64,000 nt of DNA, from assembly GCF_002161555.1 (NCBI RefSeq), contig NZ_NFHZ01000005.1, positions 124,001 to 188,000 on the forward strand, in the 5' to 3' direction. Below, in pieces: positions 8,091 through 18,028 of this stretch. The notes beneath the pieces were generated by a model. That model was not told where the DNA came from. It saw nothing but the letters and a program-made list of their open reading frames with translations, and did not search any database. The number at the start of each line of letters is the position of its first letter. The first letter of the stretch is position 1. The stretch is from Barnesiella sp. An55 (lineage in GTDB: Bacteria > Bacteroidota > Bacteroidia > Bacteroidales > Barnesiellaceae). Both the position numbers and the translations under genes were made by a program.

Positions 8091-9917
8091 TTATTTCGAC
8101 TCTCGCTGTATGGTCATCTCGCACGCCTTGCAGTCAAAGTGCAGGGTGAGCCGTTCGCCTTTGTAGAGCAGGGTGAGCGGTTCGGGCAACTCCTTGCCGG
8201 CCGGTGTCTTTTTGCAGTATCCCAACATGTGGCGTATGCAGTGACGCGTGAACATGAGCGGTACCCCCTCGACCGGTCGGGTCTCGAAGGCGGGCTCTAT
8301 GCGGGTGACGCCATGCTCGCGGTAGAACTGCTCGGCCAGGTGGTTCGATACGTTGCCCAGGTAGTTGAGGCTGCTCTGCGGATAGCGGGCACTCTTGTCT
8401 TCGGCTCGGCGACGTTCGGGACGATAGGCGATGCGGCGGGTCCGGTCGAGCCACTCGACAGCCCGTTGCCGCAGTTTCGACAAGGTCGAGGCGGGGATAA
8501 AGAGCTCTTCGTCGAGGTCGATATCGATGCGCGAGGCGGTATAGATGGAGGTACCCAGCTTGGCCAGTTGCTTCCGTTGCGTCTCCTTTTGGGGCGTTCG
8601 GGCCGGTTGGTGCGGGGTATCTTCGCGCACGGTTACCGAGAGGCCGCACTCGTCGGTGAGGGTAAGGGCAAAGCCGTCGGGCACGGCCTGAAGTCGCAGG
8701 GTTACCTCGATGCGGCGGTCGGCCGTGGGGCGTGACAACAGCTTTTCAAACTCATAGTCGAGGTTGCGGTAGAGTGTGGTGTGGGGCGTGATGCCGCTGC
8801 GAGATGCCGGGAAGATGCGGTTCCCCTCGGCCCGGTTTACCCGTACCCCTTCGAACTGGCCCCGCTCGTTGAAGAAACAGAGTCCGTCGCCGTTGTGCAG
8901 CGAGACGGTTCCGGCCACGACAAAAGAGTTGCGGTCGGTCTGTTTCACCTGCCCCACATATTCGCCCAGCGATTTGGGGGTGTCGGGCGAGGCGATGGGT
9001 ACAGCGGTGCGCCCGTCGAGGAAGTAGTGGGTGAAGCCCCGGTTGAAACTCTTTTCGAGGCGGGGGGTAAAGTCGATGGTCGAGATGCCGGTCGAGGATC
9101 GCCGGTACTCGGGGCGTCGATTGAAGATGCGGTCGAGAGCCTGCCGATAGTAGGCGGTGCAGTTCTTGACATAGGCCATCTCCTTGAGTCGGCCCTCGAT
9201 TTTCAGCGAGGAGACACCGGCGTCGAGCAGCTCTTCGAGGCGGTCGCTCTGGTTGAGGTCGCGCAGCGAGAGCAGGTGTTTGTCGCGGGCCACGATGTGT
9301 CCGCGGCCGTCGATGAGGGTGTAGGGCAACCGGCAGTACTGGGCACATTCACCTCGGTTGGCACTGCGTCCGCACATAGCCTGGCTCAGGTAGCACTGTC
9401 CGCTGTAGCTCACACACAGGGCTCCGTGCACGAAGACTTCGAGCGGCACCTGTGTGGTGGCGCTTATCGCCCGTATTTCGTCGAGCGAGAGTTCCCGGGC
9501 CAGGACCACTTGCGAGAATCCGCACCGCTCGAGAAACTGGACCTTTGCGGGGGTGCGGTTGTCGGTCTGAGTACTGGCGTGCAGGGCGATGGGCGGGATG
9601 TCGAGCCGGGTGATGCCCATGTCCTGAACGATGAGGGCATCGGCCCCTATGCGATACAGCTGGCCGATGAGACGCTCGGCCTCGGTCAACTCGTGATCGT
9701 GCAGCAGGGTGTTGAAGGTGATATAGATGCGGGCGTCGAAGCGGTGGGCAAAGTCGATAAGCCCGGCCAGGTCGTCGAGGCTGTTGCCGGCTGCGGCACG
9801 GGCCCCGAAACGGGGAGCCCCTATATAGACGGCATCGGCCCCGTGGAGGATGGCCTCTTTACCGATTTCGGCATTTTTGGCCGGGGCCAGCAGTTCTATG
9901 CAGCGAGAGTGAGTCAT
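8091..9917 (-). CDS. U32 peptidase-family protein (RlhA/TrhP type)
   Basis: The 608-residue cytoplasmic protein begins with the typical ELLAPAKN segment and a TIM-barrel-like N-terminal half. The U32 signature is present: Glu160, then VFVHGALC with Cys168 and SGQC with Cys175, followed by Cys182, Cys191 and Cys195. The long C-terminal half places it with the DUF3656-containing members. Characterised members RlhA and TrhP add hydroxyl groups to 23S rRNA C2501 or tRNA U34, so RNA hydroxylation is more likely than the historical collagenase label; which RNA cannot be told. It overlaps the upstream metA by four bases (ATGA), so the two are translationally coupled. Confidence 0.85.
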   Translation of the reverse strand: MTHSRCIELLAPAKNAEIGKEAILHGADAVYIGAPRFGARAAAGNSLDDLAGLIDFAHRFDARIYITFNTLLHDHELTEAERLIGQLYRIGADALIVQDMGITRLDIPPIALHASTQTDNRTPAKVQFLERCGFSQVVLARELSLDEIRAISATTQVPLEVFVHGALCVSYSGQCYLSQAMCGRSANRGECAQYCRLPYTLIDGRGHIVARDKHLLSLRDLNQSDRLEELLDAGVSSLKIEGRLKEMAYVKNCTAYYRQALDRIFNRRPEYRRSSTGISTIDFTPRLEKSFNRGFTHYFLDGRTAVPIASPDTPKSLGEYVGQVKQTDRNSFVVAGTVSLHNGDGLCFFNERGQFEGVRVNRAEGNRIFPASRSGITPHTTLYRNLDYEFEKLLSRPTADRRIEVTLRLQAVPDGFALTLTDECGLSVTVREDTPHQPARTPQKETQRKQLAKLGTSIYTASRIDIDLDEELFIPASTLSKLRQRAVEWLDRTRRIAYRPERRRAEDKSARYPQSSLNYLGNVSNHLAEQFYREHGVTRIEPAFETRPVEGVPLMFTRHCIRHMLGYCKKTPAGKELPEPLTLLYKGERLTLHFDCKACEMTIQRESK

Positions 9918-10831
9918 CGGATATCGTTCAGATTATAAGGAGTTTGTTGATATACAAAGTAGTTGAGCCAGTTGGTAAAGAGCAGGTTGGCGTGTCCCCG
10001 CCAGGTGACTACGGGGCGGTTGTCGGGGTTGTCGCCGGGGTAGTAGTTGCGGGGAATGGCTATGTCAATCCCTTTGGCTCGGTCGCGTCGGTACTCGATG
10101 TCGAGCGTGAGTGCCGAATATTCGGAGTGGCCCGTGATGAAAAACTCGCGGCCACCGCGGGCCATCACCATATATACGCCAGCCTCTTGCGATTCGGAGA
10201 GGATGGTGAGTTCGGGGTTCTTCTCGATGTCGCTGCGACGCACCTCGGAGTAGCGGCTGTGCGGCACCTCGAAGCGGTCGTCGAAGCCCCGGAATATGGG
10301 GTTCTTTTCGTCATACTTGTGGTGGGTGAATACCCCGAACAGCTTATGGGGCAGCGCATGCTTGGGAATGCCGTAGAAGTGGTAGAGCCCGGCCAGTGCC
10401 GCCCAACAGATGTAGAGGGTCGAGGTGACGTGGGTATGGGCCCAGTCGAAGATGTCGGTCAGTTCGTCCCAGTAATCGACCTCTTCGAAGTCGAGCTTCT
10501 CGACCGGAGCCCCGGTGATGATCATGCCGTCGTAGTTGTGGGTGCGTATCTCGCTGAATTCCTTGTAAAAGGTGTCGATATGTTCGACGGGGGTATTGTG
10601 CGAGATGTGCCCCGAGACGTTCATCAGGTCGAGCTCGATTTGCAACGGGGTGTTCGAGATGAGCCGCAGCAGGTCGGTCTCGGTGACAATCTTTAGCGGC
10701 ATGAGGTTGAGAATGAGCAGTTTCAAGGGACGGATGTCTTGCGTCGAAGCACGCAAGTCGTCCATGACGAATATGTTTTCGGCTTTGAGAATCTCGACAG
10801 CCGGCAGCGATGACGGTATTTTTACAGGCAT
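9914..10831 (-). CDS. metA: Homoserine O-acetyltransferase of the MetA family
   Basis: With the start at 10831 (MPVKIP) the protein has 305 residues, and its numbering matches characterised MetA proteins: nucleophile Cys142 (YICWAA), His235 and Glu237 (GHSEYS). Residue 111 is Glu (TGAPVE). In this family Glu111 marks acetyl-CoA use (B. cereus) and Gly111 marks succinyl-CoA use (E. coli), so I call an acetyltransferase of methionine biosynthesis despite the MetA fold. The frame is open to 10894, but a -7 box, TACTTTTG, lies at 10877-10870, which puts the earlier ATGs upstream of or at the transcription start and supports 10831. It is followed by the overlapping U32 gene. I see no SAM riboswitch in the short leader. 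Confidence 0.92.
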   Translation of the reverse strand: MPVKIPSSLPAVEILKAENIFVMDDLRASTQDIRPLKLLILNLMPLKIVTETDLLRLISNTPLQIELDLMNVSGHISHNTPVEHIDTFYKEFSEIRTHNYDGMIITGAPVEKLDFEEVDYWDELTDIFDWAHTHVTSTLYICWAALAGLYHFYGIPKHALPHKLFGVFTHHKYDEKNPIFRGFDDRFEVPHSRYSEVRRSDIEKNPELTILSESQEAGVYMVMARGGREFFITGHSEYSALTLDIEYRRDRAKGIDIAIPRNYYPGDNPDNRPVVTWRGHANLLFTNWLNYFVYQQTPYNLNDIR

Positions 10832-10869
10832 GGTTTCGTAGGATTTGATGTCATTGACTTCTGTCATGA

Positions 10870-10900
10870 CAAAAGTATAAAAAAATGGTGGCACGATAAA
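10870..10900 (-). promoter_or_regulatory. Promoter of metA
   Basis: On the minus strand TACTTTTG (10877 to 10870) matches the -7 consensus; TTTA lies 19 bases further up (10900 to 10897) as a near -33 match. It decides the metA start at 10831. Confidence 0.6.
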
Positions 10901-11013
10901 ATCTTTGGTAAAACGGCGATAAATAATTGATATTTATTTGGTTAATAGGTGTGTAGTGCCTCGAGTGTCAATCTCTGAAATATAAAATACATAAAAAAGC
11001 AACATATTTTTTT

Positions 11014-11027
11014 ATGTTGTACAACAT
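11014..11027. promoter_or_regulatory. Perfect 14-base palindrome, operator candidate
   Basis: ATGTTGTACAACAT is a perfect palindrome. It sits 20 bases before the -7 box of the small downstream gene, about where the -33 element would be, as expected for a dimeric repressor or activator site. The binding protein is unknown. A second CAACAT a few bases upstream could also pair with ATGTTG as an RNA hairpin. Confidence 0.5.
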
Positions 11028-11047
11028 GTTTTTTGAGGAAATGGTAT

Positions 11048-11055
11048 TATATTTG
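11048..11055 (+). promoter_or_regulatory. -7 promoter element for the 43-residue gene
   Basis: TATATTTG fits the -7 consensus. There is no good TTTG at the right -33 distance; the palindrome at 11014-11027 occupies that place, which hints at activator-dependent or repressible transcription. Confidence 0.5.
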
Positions 11056-11120
11056 CCATGTAAAAAGAGAAAGAAAACAATCCGTTTTCCACAATGGGTG
11101 GAGAACAAAAAGGCTGAATT

Positions 11121-11252
11121 ATGATGAAAGAACAAATGACAATTGAGATGCTTCGGTATCAGATAGCGAAGTATCGTGCCATGGGCAACGGTCCCATGTG
11201 CCAGGAGTTGACAGCCCTGTTGCAAAAAAAATTGGCAACGGCGGTTGCCTAA
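11121..11252 (+). CDS. Small protein, 43 residues, unknown function
   Basis: A short reading frame from ATG 11121 to TAA 11250-11252 encodes 43 residues beginning MMKEQMTIEML and ending KKLATAVA. It is basic and predicted helical, with no signal peptide or membrane segment and one cysteine. Support comes from context: a -7 promoter box and a palindrome upstream, and a very strong terminator 53 bases after the stop, so it has a complete transcription unit of its own. I do not recognise it. Alternatively the transcript could act as RNA. Confidence 0.55.
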   Translation: MMKEQMTIEMLRYQIAKYRAMGNGPMCQELTALLQKKLATAVA

Positions 11253-11305
11253 CTTTGAGAGAAGGTTGAGGCCCCCTCTTTACAGTTGGAGCCCTTGAAA
11301 TACGA

Positions 11306-11349
11306 CGAGAGCGGAAATCCGATATTCGGTTTTCCGCTCTCGTTTTTTT
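11306..11349 (+). terminator. Strong terminator after the 43-residue gene
   Basis: A perfect 12-base stem, CGAGAGCGGAAA (11306-11317) with TTTCCGCTCTCG (11331-11342), is followed by seven T. It also lies just beyond the 3' end of the converging Dabb gene. Confidence 0.9.
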
Positions 11350-11372
11350 GTATGCTGTTGTCGTGGCGCCGA

Positions 11373-11666
11373 TTAGCAGGTGTAATCGACACAGGCGCGG
11401 TCGGCCTTGTGGCCGGCCAGCAGACCGGCGGCAGCCACGTGGGCCGGGTGTTTGGCATAGGTCTCCACGTCGGCCATGTTGTCAACCGTGGCGGTGAGCA
11501 CTACATCCCAGCACTCGGCGGGATTTTCGTTGATACCCACTTCGATACTACGAAGCACGTCGATAACGGCGGGCAATTCGAGCAGAGCGTTTTTGAATCG
11601 TGTGGCCACCTCTTTGCGTTCCTCGGGTGTGCCGGTGAGTTTGAAAGTAACAATGTGTTTTACCAT
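11373..11666 (-). CDS. Dabb (stress-responsive A/B barrel) family protein
   Basis: The 97-residue cytoplasmic protein starts MVKHIVTFKL and has the dimeric alpha/beta-barrel pattern of the Dabb family, with the conserved HP(A)H segment near residue 73. Members are small dimeric proteins of varied and mostly unknown role. It lies 15 bases downstream of the ABC-F gene on the same strand, so it is probably co-transcribed with it. Confidence 0.82.
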   Translation of the reverse strand: MVKHIVTFKLTGTPEERKEVATRFKNALLELPAVIDVLRSIEVGINENPAECWDVVLTATVDNMADVETYAKHPAHVAAAGLLAGHKADRACVDYTC

Positions 11667-11681
11667 AACCGAATATCTTTT

Positions 11682-13322
<1,641 letters not shown>

Positions 13323-13330
13323 TCAGGCCG

Positions 13331-13361
13331 CAAAGGTAGTGCTTTTTTTCGAGATATGAAA
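13331..13361 (-). promoter_or_regulatory. Promoter of the ABC-F-Dabb operon
   Basis: On the minus strand TACCTTTG (13338 to 13331) is a perfect -7 box, with TTTC 19 bases further up as a near -33 match. The start codon is 33 bases downstream. Confidence 0.6.
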
Positions 13362-13435
13362 TGTTCGGTTGGCGTGTAATTCTGTAAAGGTAAAGCGTGT
13401 AGTGGAACCGATGGGTCGAGATTGACCGCCCGGGG

Positions 13436-13467
13436 TTTGCGAAAGCGGGGGGAAAAGGCTACATTTG
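13436..13467 (+). promoter_or_regulatory. Promoter of trmD
   Basis: TTTG (13436-13439), a 20-base spacer and TACATTTG (13460-13467) match the consensus fully. The ATG at 13487 follows after 19 bases. Confidence 0.75.
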
Positions 13468-13486
13468 CAGCCAAAATGTGAGTGTT

Positions 13487-14164
13487 ATGATGCGTATCGA
13501 TATTATCACCGTATTGCCCGAACTGTTGCAAAGCCCCTTGAATTACTCCATTCTGAAGCGGGCGCAGGATAAGAAACTGGTCGAGATTGTGGTTCACAAC
13601 CTGCGGGACTATTCGCTCGACAAGCACCGCAAGGTCGATGACTATCCCTTTGGTGGCGAGGCCGGTATGGTGATGCAGATCGAGCCGGTGGACCGGGCCA
13701 TTACCCAGCTGAAGAGCGAGCGGGACTACGACGAGGTAATCTTCACTACCCCCGATGGCGAACAGTTTGACCAGCCCATGGCCAACACCCTTTCGATGGC
13801 GGGCAACCTCATTATTCTGTGCGGCCACTACAAGGGTATCGATTACCGCATACGCGAGCACTTCATCACCAAAGAGGTGTCGATAGGCGACTATGTGCTC
13901 ACAGGTGGCGAGCTGGCGGCGGCCATCATGTGCGATGCCATCGTGCGGCTTATCCCCGGAGCCATCGGCGACGAGCAGTCGGCCCTCTCCGATTCGTTTC
14001 AGGACAATCTGCTGGCCCCGCCGGTCTATACGCGCCCGGCCGAGTACAAGGGTTGGCGTGTGCCCGACGTGTTGCTCTCGGGGCACCAGCGCAAAATCGA
14101 CGAGTGGAAGCACGAGCAGTCGCTCGAGCGCACGCGCCGTCTGCGCCCCGACCTGCTAAAGTGA
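13487..14164 (+). CDS. trmD: tRNA (guanine-37-N1)-methyltransferase
   Basis: TrmD methylates G37 of tRNAs reading CNN codons, using S-adenosylmethionine, and prevents +1 frameshifts. The protein shows the family landmarks: IDIITVLPE at the N-terminus, [10 protein letters not shown], the trefoil-knot SAM pocket with LCGHYKGID, and [11 protein letters not shown], then RPAEYKGW and LLSGHQRKI near the end. The start at 13487 gives 225 residues, normal for the family, and is set by the promoter; an upstream GTG in frame at 13478 is less likely. It is not next to the rimM, rpsP or rplS genes found beside it in many bacteria. Its last nine bases overlap the converging pgl gene. Confidence 0.95.
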   Translation: MMRIDIITVLPELLQSPLNYSILKRAQDKKLVEIVVHNLRDYSLDKHRKVDDYPFGGEAGMVMQIEPVDRAITQLKSERDYDEVIFTTPDGEQFDQPMANTLSMAGNLIILCGHYKGIDYRIREHFITKEVSIGDYVLTGGELAAAIMCDAIVRLIPGAIGDEQSALSDSFQDNLLAPPVYTRPAEYKGWRVPDVLLSGHQRKIDEWKHEQSLERTRRLRPDLLK

Positions 14165-14887
14165 GAGGTCGCGGCTGTGTAGTTCGATTTCGGTAAATAT
14201 CGTTGCCCGCGTCGTGTGCGAGAGTATGTAGGCGGCGGGTGTGGCTGCGGGTTCCTGGCGAGAGACCAGGCGGTGCAGCAGTTCCTTTTTGCGTTCCCCC
14301 ACCAAGGCGATGAGAATTTCGCGGGAGGCGAGTATCACCTCGCCGGTCTGCGTCACCCGGTATTGTCCGGTCGCGGGATGTTGCGACACGGCATAGAGGT
14401 CGTCCGATTGCAGAAGCCCGGGGTCGTTGCCGAATATCGAGGCCACGTGTTCGTCTTCGCCTATACCCAGCAGGGTGCAGTCGAAACGGGGCACCCCGTT
14501 GCAGTCGGGCAGCCGCTCGGCTATGAGCCGGGCATAGCGTTCGGCTTCGTGCCCGGGAGGCTCTTCGCCCCGAATCCGGTAGATGCGGTCGGGCGATATC
14601 CCCACGGGTTTGAAGAACAGGCGTTCGGCCCAGTAGAAATTGCTCTCTTCGCTGTCGGGTGGTACACATCGCTCGTCCACCCAAAAAAAGTGTACGTTTT
14701 TCCAGCGTGCGGGCTCGTGGTAGCGGGTTCGCCACAACTCGAACAGCCGACGGGCCGTCTCGCCTCCCGAGAGGGCCAGGTAGAAGGGCTTTCGGGTGCG
14801 GGCGGCCACCGAGACGAGCAGTGCCTCGGTGAGGGCGATGAGCGACTTGGAGGCATCGGGGTAGAACTGTACGATGGTGGGGTTCAT
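14156..14887 (-). CDS. pgl: 6-phosphogluconolactonase
   Basis: The 243-residue enzyme hydrolyses 6-phosphogluconolactone, the second step of the oxidative pentose phosphate pathway, in the cytoplasm. The DevB/SOL family pattern is visible: LALSGGETA near residue 40, [12 protein letters not shown] with the conserved Asp-Glu, SNF, and [14 protein letters not shown] near residue 160. The second motif usually reads GxGxDGHxAS; here it reads [10 protein letters not shown], with Glu in place of Gly. It starts four bases inside the end of zwf (ATGA overlap) and ends overlapping trmD on the other strand. Confidence 0.93.
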   Translation of the reverse strand: MNPTIVQFYPDASKSLIALTEALLVSVAARTRKPFYLALSGGETARRLFELWRTRYHEPARWKNVHFFWVDERCVPPDSEESNFYWAERLFFKPVGISPDRIYRIRGEEPPGHEAERYARLIAERLPDCNGVPRFDCTLLGIGEDEHVASIFGNDPGLLQSDDLYAVSQHPATGQYRVTQTGEVILASREILIALVGERKKELLHRLVSRQEPAATPAAYILSHTTRATIFTEIELHSRDLSL

Positions 14888-16395
14888 GAGTGGCGGGAAT
14901 TACAGAGACAACAAACCGATTCGTTGAGCAGATAGGGTTGGGCGTGGATGCGGTCCACTACCTCGCGGGGCAGTTTGCTGCCTGCGGGATAGGTGATGAG
15001 TCCCTCGTCGCCGTCGCGTTCCCAACTCTCGAGCAGGGGGGCCAGGAAGTGCCAGCTCAACTCCAGGGCATCGCTGCGCGAATAGAGCAGGGCGTCACCC
15101 CGCATGGCATCGAGCAGGAGCCGCTCGTAGGCACCGGGCAGGCGGGTCTCGATGAGCGATTTGTAGAAGAAGTCCATACTCACCTGGCTCACCTCGAAGT
15201 TGGTCCCCGGCTGTTTCAGACCGAAGCGCAGACGTATGCTTTCGTCGGGTTGCAGGGTGATGACCAGCTGGTTGCACGAGTTGCCGCAACACTGTCCGGG
15301 GAAGAAGGTGCGGGGGGTGTTACGGAAGTGGATGACCACCTCCGATCGCTTCTCGGCCAGCCGTTTGCCGGTATAGATAAAGACAGGCACGCCGGCCCAT
15401 CGCCAGTTGTCGATATAGAGCTTGAGGGCAACGAAGGTTTCGGTGGTCGATTGCGGGTCGATGTGTGGCTCGTCGCGGTAGCCGGGCACCTTTTGTCCGT
15501 CGATGGTGCCGGCCGAGTATTGCCCCCGCAGGGTGTTGCGGGCGATATCGTCGGGCGAGAGGGGCCGCAGCGAGCGGAATACCTTGCTTATCTCGTCGCG
15601 GATAGCCTCGGGCTCGAACGTGGCGGGTGGTTCCATGGCGATGAAGGCCATGATTTGTATCAGGTGGCTCTGCACCATGTCGCGCAGGGCACCGGCCGAG
15701 TCGTAGTATGAGCCGCGCTGTTCCACTCCCAGCGTTTCGGTGGCCGTGATTTCGATGTGGTCGATGTAGTTGCGGTTCCACAGCGGTTCCCATATGCTGT
15801 TGGCAAAACGCAGCACGAGGATGTTCTGTACCGTCTCTTTCCCCAGGAAGTGGTCGATGCGATAAATCTCCCGTTCGGGAAAGATGGAGCAGAGCAGATG
15901 GTCGAGCGCCCGGGCCTCGGCTTCGTTGCTGCCGTAGGGTTTCTCGATGATGATGCGCCGCCACCCCCGGGACGAGCTGTTTTGGTGTTGCTCCCGTATA
16001 AAGGCGGGTATCACCGGGTACATGATTGGCGGGGTGGCCAGGTAGAAGAGTATGTTGTCGTCGATGCCGGCAGCGTTGCGCAGTTGCTCGATTTCGGCGA
16101 AGAGAGGGCCGTAGGCCTCGCTGCGGGTGGTGTCGCACACGATGTAATAGACACAGCGCAGGAAATCGGTCAGATGCGGGTTGTCGGTGGCAGAGGTCTT
16201 GCCGCTTTGGAGCATCGACTCGTAGAGCGATTTGCGGAACTCCTCGGTATTTTGTCGGGTGCGGGCTACCCCCACGATGAGGAATTTCTCGGGCAGGAGT
16301 TTGCGCTCGAAAAGCGAGGGGATGAGTTTGCGGTGTGTCAGGTCGCCTGAGGCGCCGAAGATAACCAGTATCTGACTGTCGGGAATTTTGTTCAT
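14884..16395 (-). CDS. zwf: Glucose-6-phosphate 1-dehydrogenase
   Basis: The 503-residue enzyme oxidises glucose-6-phosphate to the lactone and reduces NADP+. The dinucleotide-binding motif IFGASGDLTHRKLIP is at about residues 13-27. The catalytic and substrate motif RIDHFLGKE is at about 180, preceded by EKPYGSNEAEA. Length is normal. It lies 12 bases after gnd and overlaps pgl, so the complete oxidative branch of the pathway is one operon (gnd-zwf-pgl), a source of NADPH and ribose phosphate. Confidence 0.96.
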   Translation of the reverse strand: MNKIPDSQILVIFGASGDLTHRKLIPSLFERKLLPEKFLIVGVARTRQNTEEFRKSLYESMLQSGKTSATDNPHLTDFLRCVYYIVCDTTRSEAYGPLFAEIEQLRNAAGIDDNILFYLATPPIMYPVIPAFIREQHQNSSSRGWRRIIIEKPYGSNEAEARALDHLLCSIFPEREIYRIDHFLGKETVQNILVLRFANSIWEPLWNRNYIDHIEITATETLGVEQRGSYYDSAGALRDMVQSHLIQIMAFIAMEPPATFEPEAIRDEISKVFRSLRPLSPDDIARNTLRGQYSAGTIDGQKVPGYRDEPHIDPQSTTETFVALKLYIDNWRWAGVPVFIYTGKRLAEKRSEVVIHFRNTPRTFFPGQCCGNSCNQLVITLQPDESIRLRFGLKQPGTNFEVSQVSMDFFYKSLIETRLPGAYERLLLDAMRGDALLYSRSDALELSWHFLAPLLESWERDGDEGLITYPAGSKLPREVVDRIHAQPYLLNESVCCLCNSRHS

Positions 16396-16407
16396 AGGGC
16401 TTTTTGC

Positions 16408-17871
16408 TTATTGTTCAGGAGCAGGTTGCGATGGATGGGGAGCGTTGGCCGGGTGATCCCAGTCGGTGTGAAAGAGTACCCCCTCGGGGGCGTCGGTACG
16501 TTCGTAGAGATGGGCGCCGAAGTAGTCGCGTTGGGCCTGGATGAGGTTGGCGGGCGATTGGGCACACCGCCAGCTGTCGAAGGCGGTGAGTGCGGCGGCC
16601 AGAGCCGGGACGGCGACTCCGGACCTCAGGGCGGCGCCCGTCACTTTGCGCCAGGAGGGCAGGCAGAGGCTTATCTTCTCGCGGAAGTAGGGAGTGAAGA
16701 GCAGCGGTTCGTATGACCCGGTTTGCCGATATACGGTGGCAATCTCGCGGAGGAAACGCGACCGGATGATACACCCTTTGCGCCAGATGGTCGCCAGGGT
16801 CGAGAGGTCGAGGTGCCAGTCGTTCAGGCGGGAGATCTGGTAGAGCAGGTCGAAGCCTTGGGCATAGGCCATGATCTTGGCGGCGTAGAGGGCGTGGTGC
16901 AGCTCGTCGGTATCGAGTTCGTCGATGGGCGAGAGGTCGGCATTGGGGTAGAGTCGGTGCATGCGGGCACGCTCCTGTTCGCGGGCCGAGAGAAACCGGG
17001 CAAAGACCGCCTGGGTGGTGACCTCCAGCGGAGTGGCACTGTCGAGTGCCGCCTCGACACTCCATTTGCCGGTGCCTTTTTGCCGGGCCCGGTCGGCGAT
17101 ACGGTCGAGCAGGTATTGGCCGTCGCTGTCGCGATAGCGCAGGATGATGGGGGTGATTCCCGTGAGATAGCTCTCCAGTACCCCCTGGTTCCAGACCTCG
17201 AAGGTGTGGGCCATCGCCTCGTGGTCGTTGTGCAGCTTGATTTTCAGCAGCGAGTAAATCTCGGCAATGAGTTGCATGTCGCCATATTCGATGCCGTTGT
17301 GTATGGTCTTGACCAGGTGTCCCGAGCTGTCGGGGCCTATCCAGGCACAGCAGGGGGTGCCGTCGTCGAGATGGGCCGCAATGGCTTGCAACATCGGCAA
17401 TATGGTCCCGGCCACTGCTTCGTCGCCGCTCGGCATGATCGAGGGTCCGTGCAGAGCCCCCTCTTCGCCGCCCGAGATGCCGCAGCCCACCAGGTAGATG
17501 CCCGCTTCGCGCAAAGCCTTTTGCCGTCGCCGGGTGTCGAGGTAGTGCGAGTTGCCGCCGTCGATGACTATGTCGCCCTTTTCCAGGAGAGGCTGCAAGG
17601 CTGCAAGGGTCTCATCGACGGGTTCGCCGGCTCGTATCATCAGCAAGATTTTTCGAGGTCTCTCGAGCGAATCGACCAGCTCTTGCAACGAGTAGGTGGG
17701 GCAGAAGGCCTTTCCCTCGTCCTGGCTTGCGAGAAAGCGATCGACCGCTTGCGGGGTGTGAGGGTGTAGCCGGTTGTAGAGCGAAACCCGGTATCCTTTG
17801 GCCTCGAGATTGATGGCCAGGTTCTCGCCCATGACGGCGAGTCCCACGAGGCCGATATCCGATTTTTTCAT
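16408..17871 (-). CDS. gnd: 6-phosphogluconate dehydrogenase, decarboxylating
   Basis: The 487-residue enzyme converts 6-phosphogluconate to ribulose-5-phosphate and CO2. Visible motifs are GLAVMGENLA (NADP+ fold, about 10-19), GGNSHYLDT with the conserved Asn and His, GCGISGGEEGALHGPS, and KTIHNGIEYGDMQLI with the catalytic lysine. It is the first gene of the gnd-zwf-pgl operon. Upstream, TTTC-N20-TAGTTTTA is a weak promoter match. Confidence 0.96.
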   Translation of the reverse strand: MKKSDIGLVGLAVMGENLAINLEAKGYRVSLYNRLHPHTPQAVDRFLASQDEGKAFCPTYSLQELVDSLERPRKILLMIRAGEPVDETLAALQPLLEKGDIVIDGGNSHYLDTRRRQKALREAGIYLVGCGISGGEEGALHGPSIMPSGDEAVAGTILPMLQAIAAHLDDGTPCCAWIGPDSSGHLVKTIHNGIEYGDMQLIAEIYSLLKIKLHNDHEAMAHTFEVWNQGVLESYLTGITPIILRYRDSDGQYLLDRIADRARQKGTGKWSVEAALDSATPLEVTTQAVFARFLSAREQERARMHRLYPNADLSPIDELDTDELHHALYAAKIMAYAQGFDLLYQISRLNDWHLDLSTLATIWRKGCIIRSRFLREIATVYRQTGSYEPLLFTPYFREKISLCLPSWRKVTGAALRSGVAVPALAAALTAFDSWRCAQSPANLIQAQRDYFGAHLYERTDAPEGVLFHTDWDHPANAPHPSQPAPEQ

Positions 17872-17994
17872 AGCTGTCGTGTCGTTAAAACTATTGTCTA
17901 TTAAACACTTCTCGAAATTTTTTGTTCAAGATAGAGACCCTCGTATTTTGTAGTCTCGATGACAGGGGGGATTGTTGTTCTCAATCTTTTTGCG

Positions 17995-18002
17995 TATCTT
18001 TG
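17995..18002 (+). promoter_or_regulatory. -7 element for the antiporter gene
   Basis: TATCTTTG matches the -7 consensus; ATTG lies 20 bases upstream (17971-17974) as a partial -33 box. The ATG is 26 bases downstream. The gnd operon is read in the opposite direction from the same 157-base gap. Confidence 0.55.
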
Positions 18003-18028
18003 TCTCCGTCTTTTGAAAAGAGAGTTTT

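Noticed and set aside
10832-11120. SAM riboswitch before metA
   Set aside because: The -7 box is only about 40 bases before the start, so there is no room for an aptamer in the leader.
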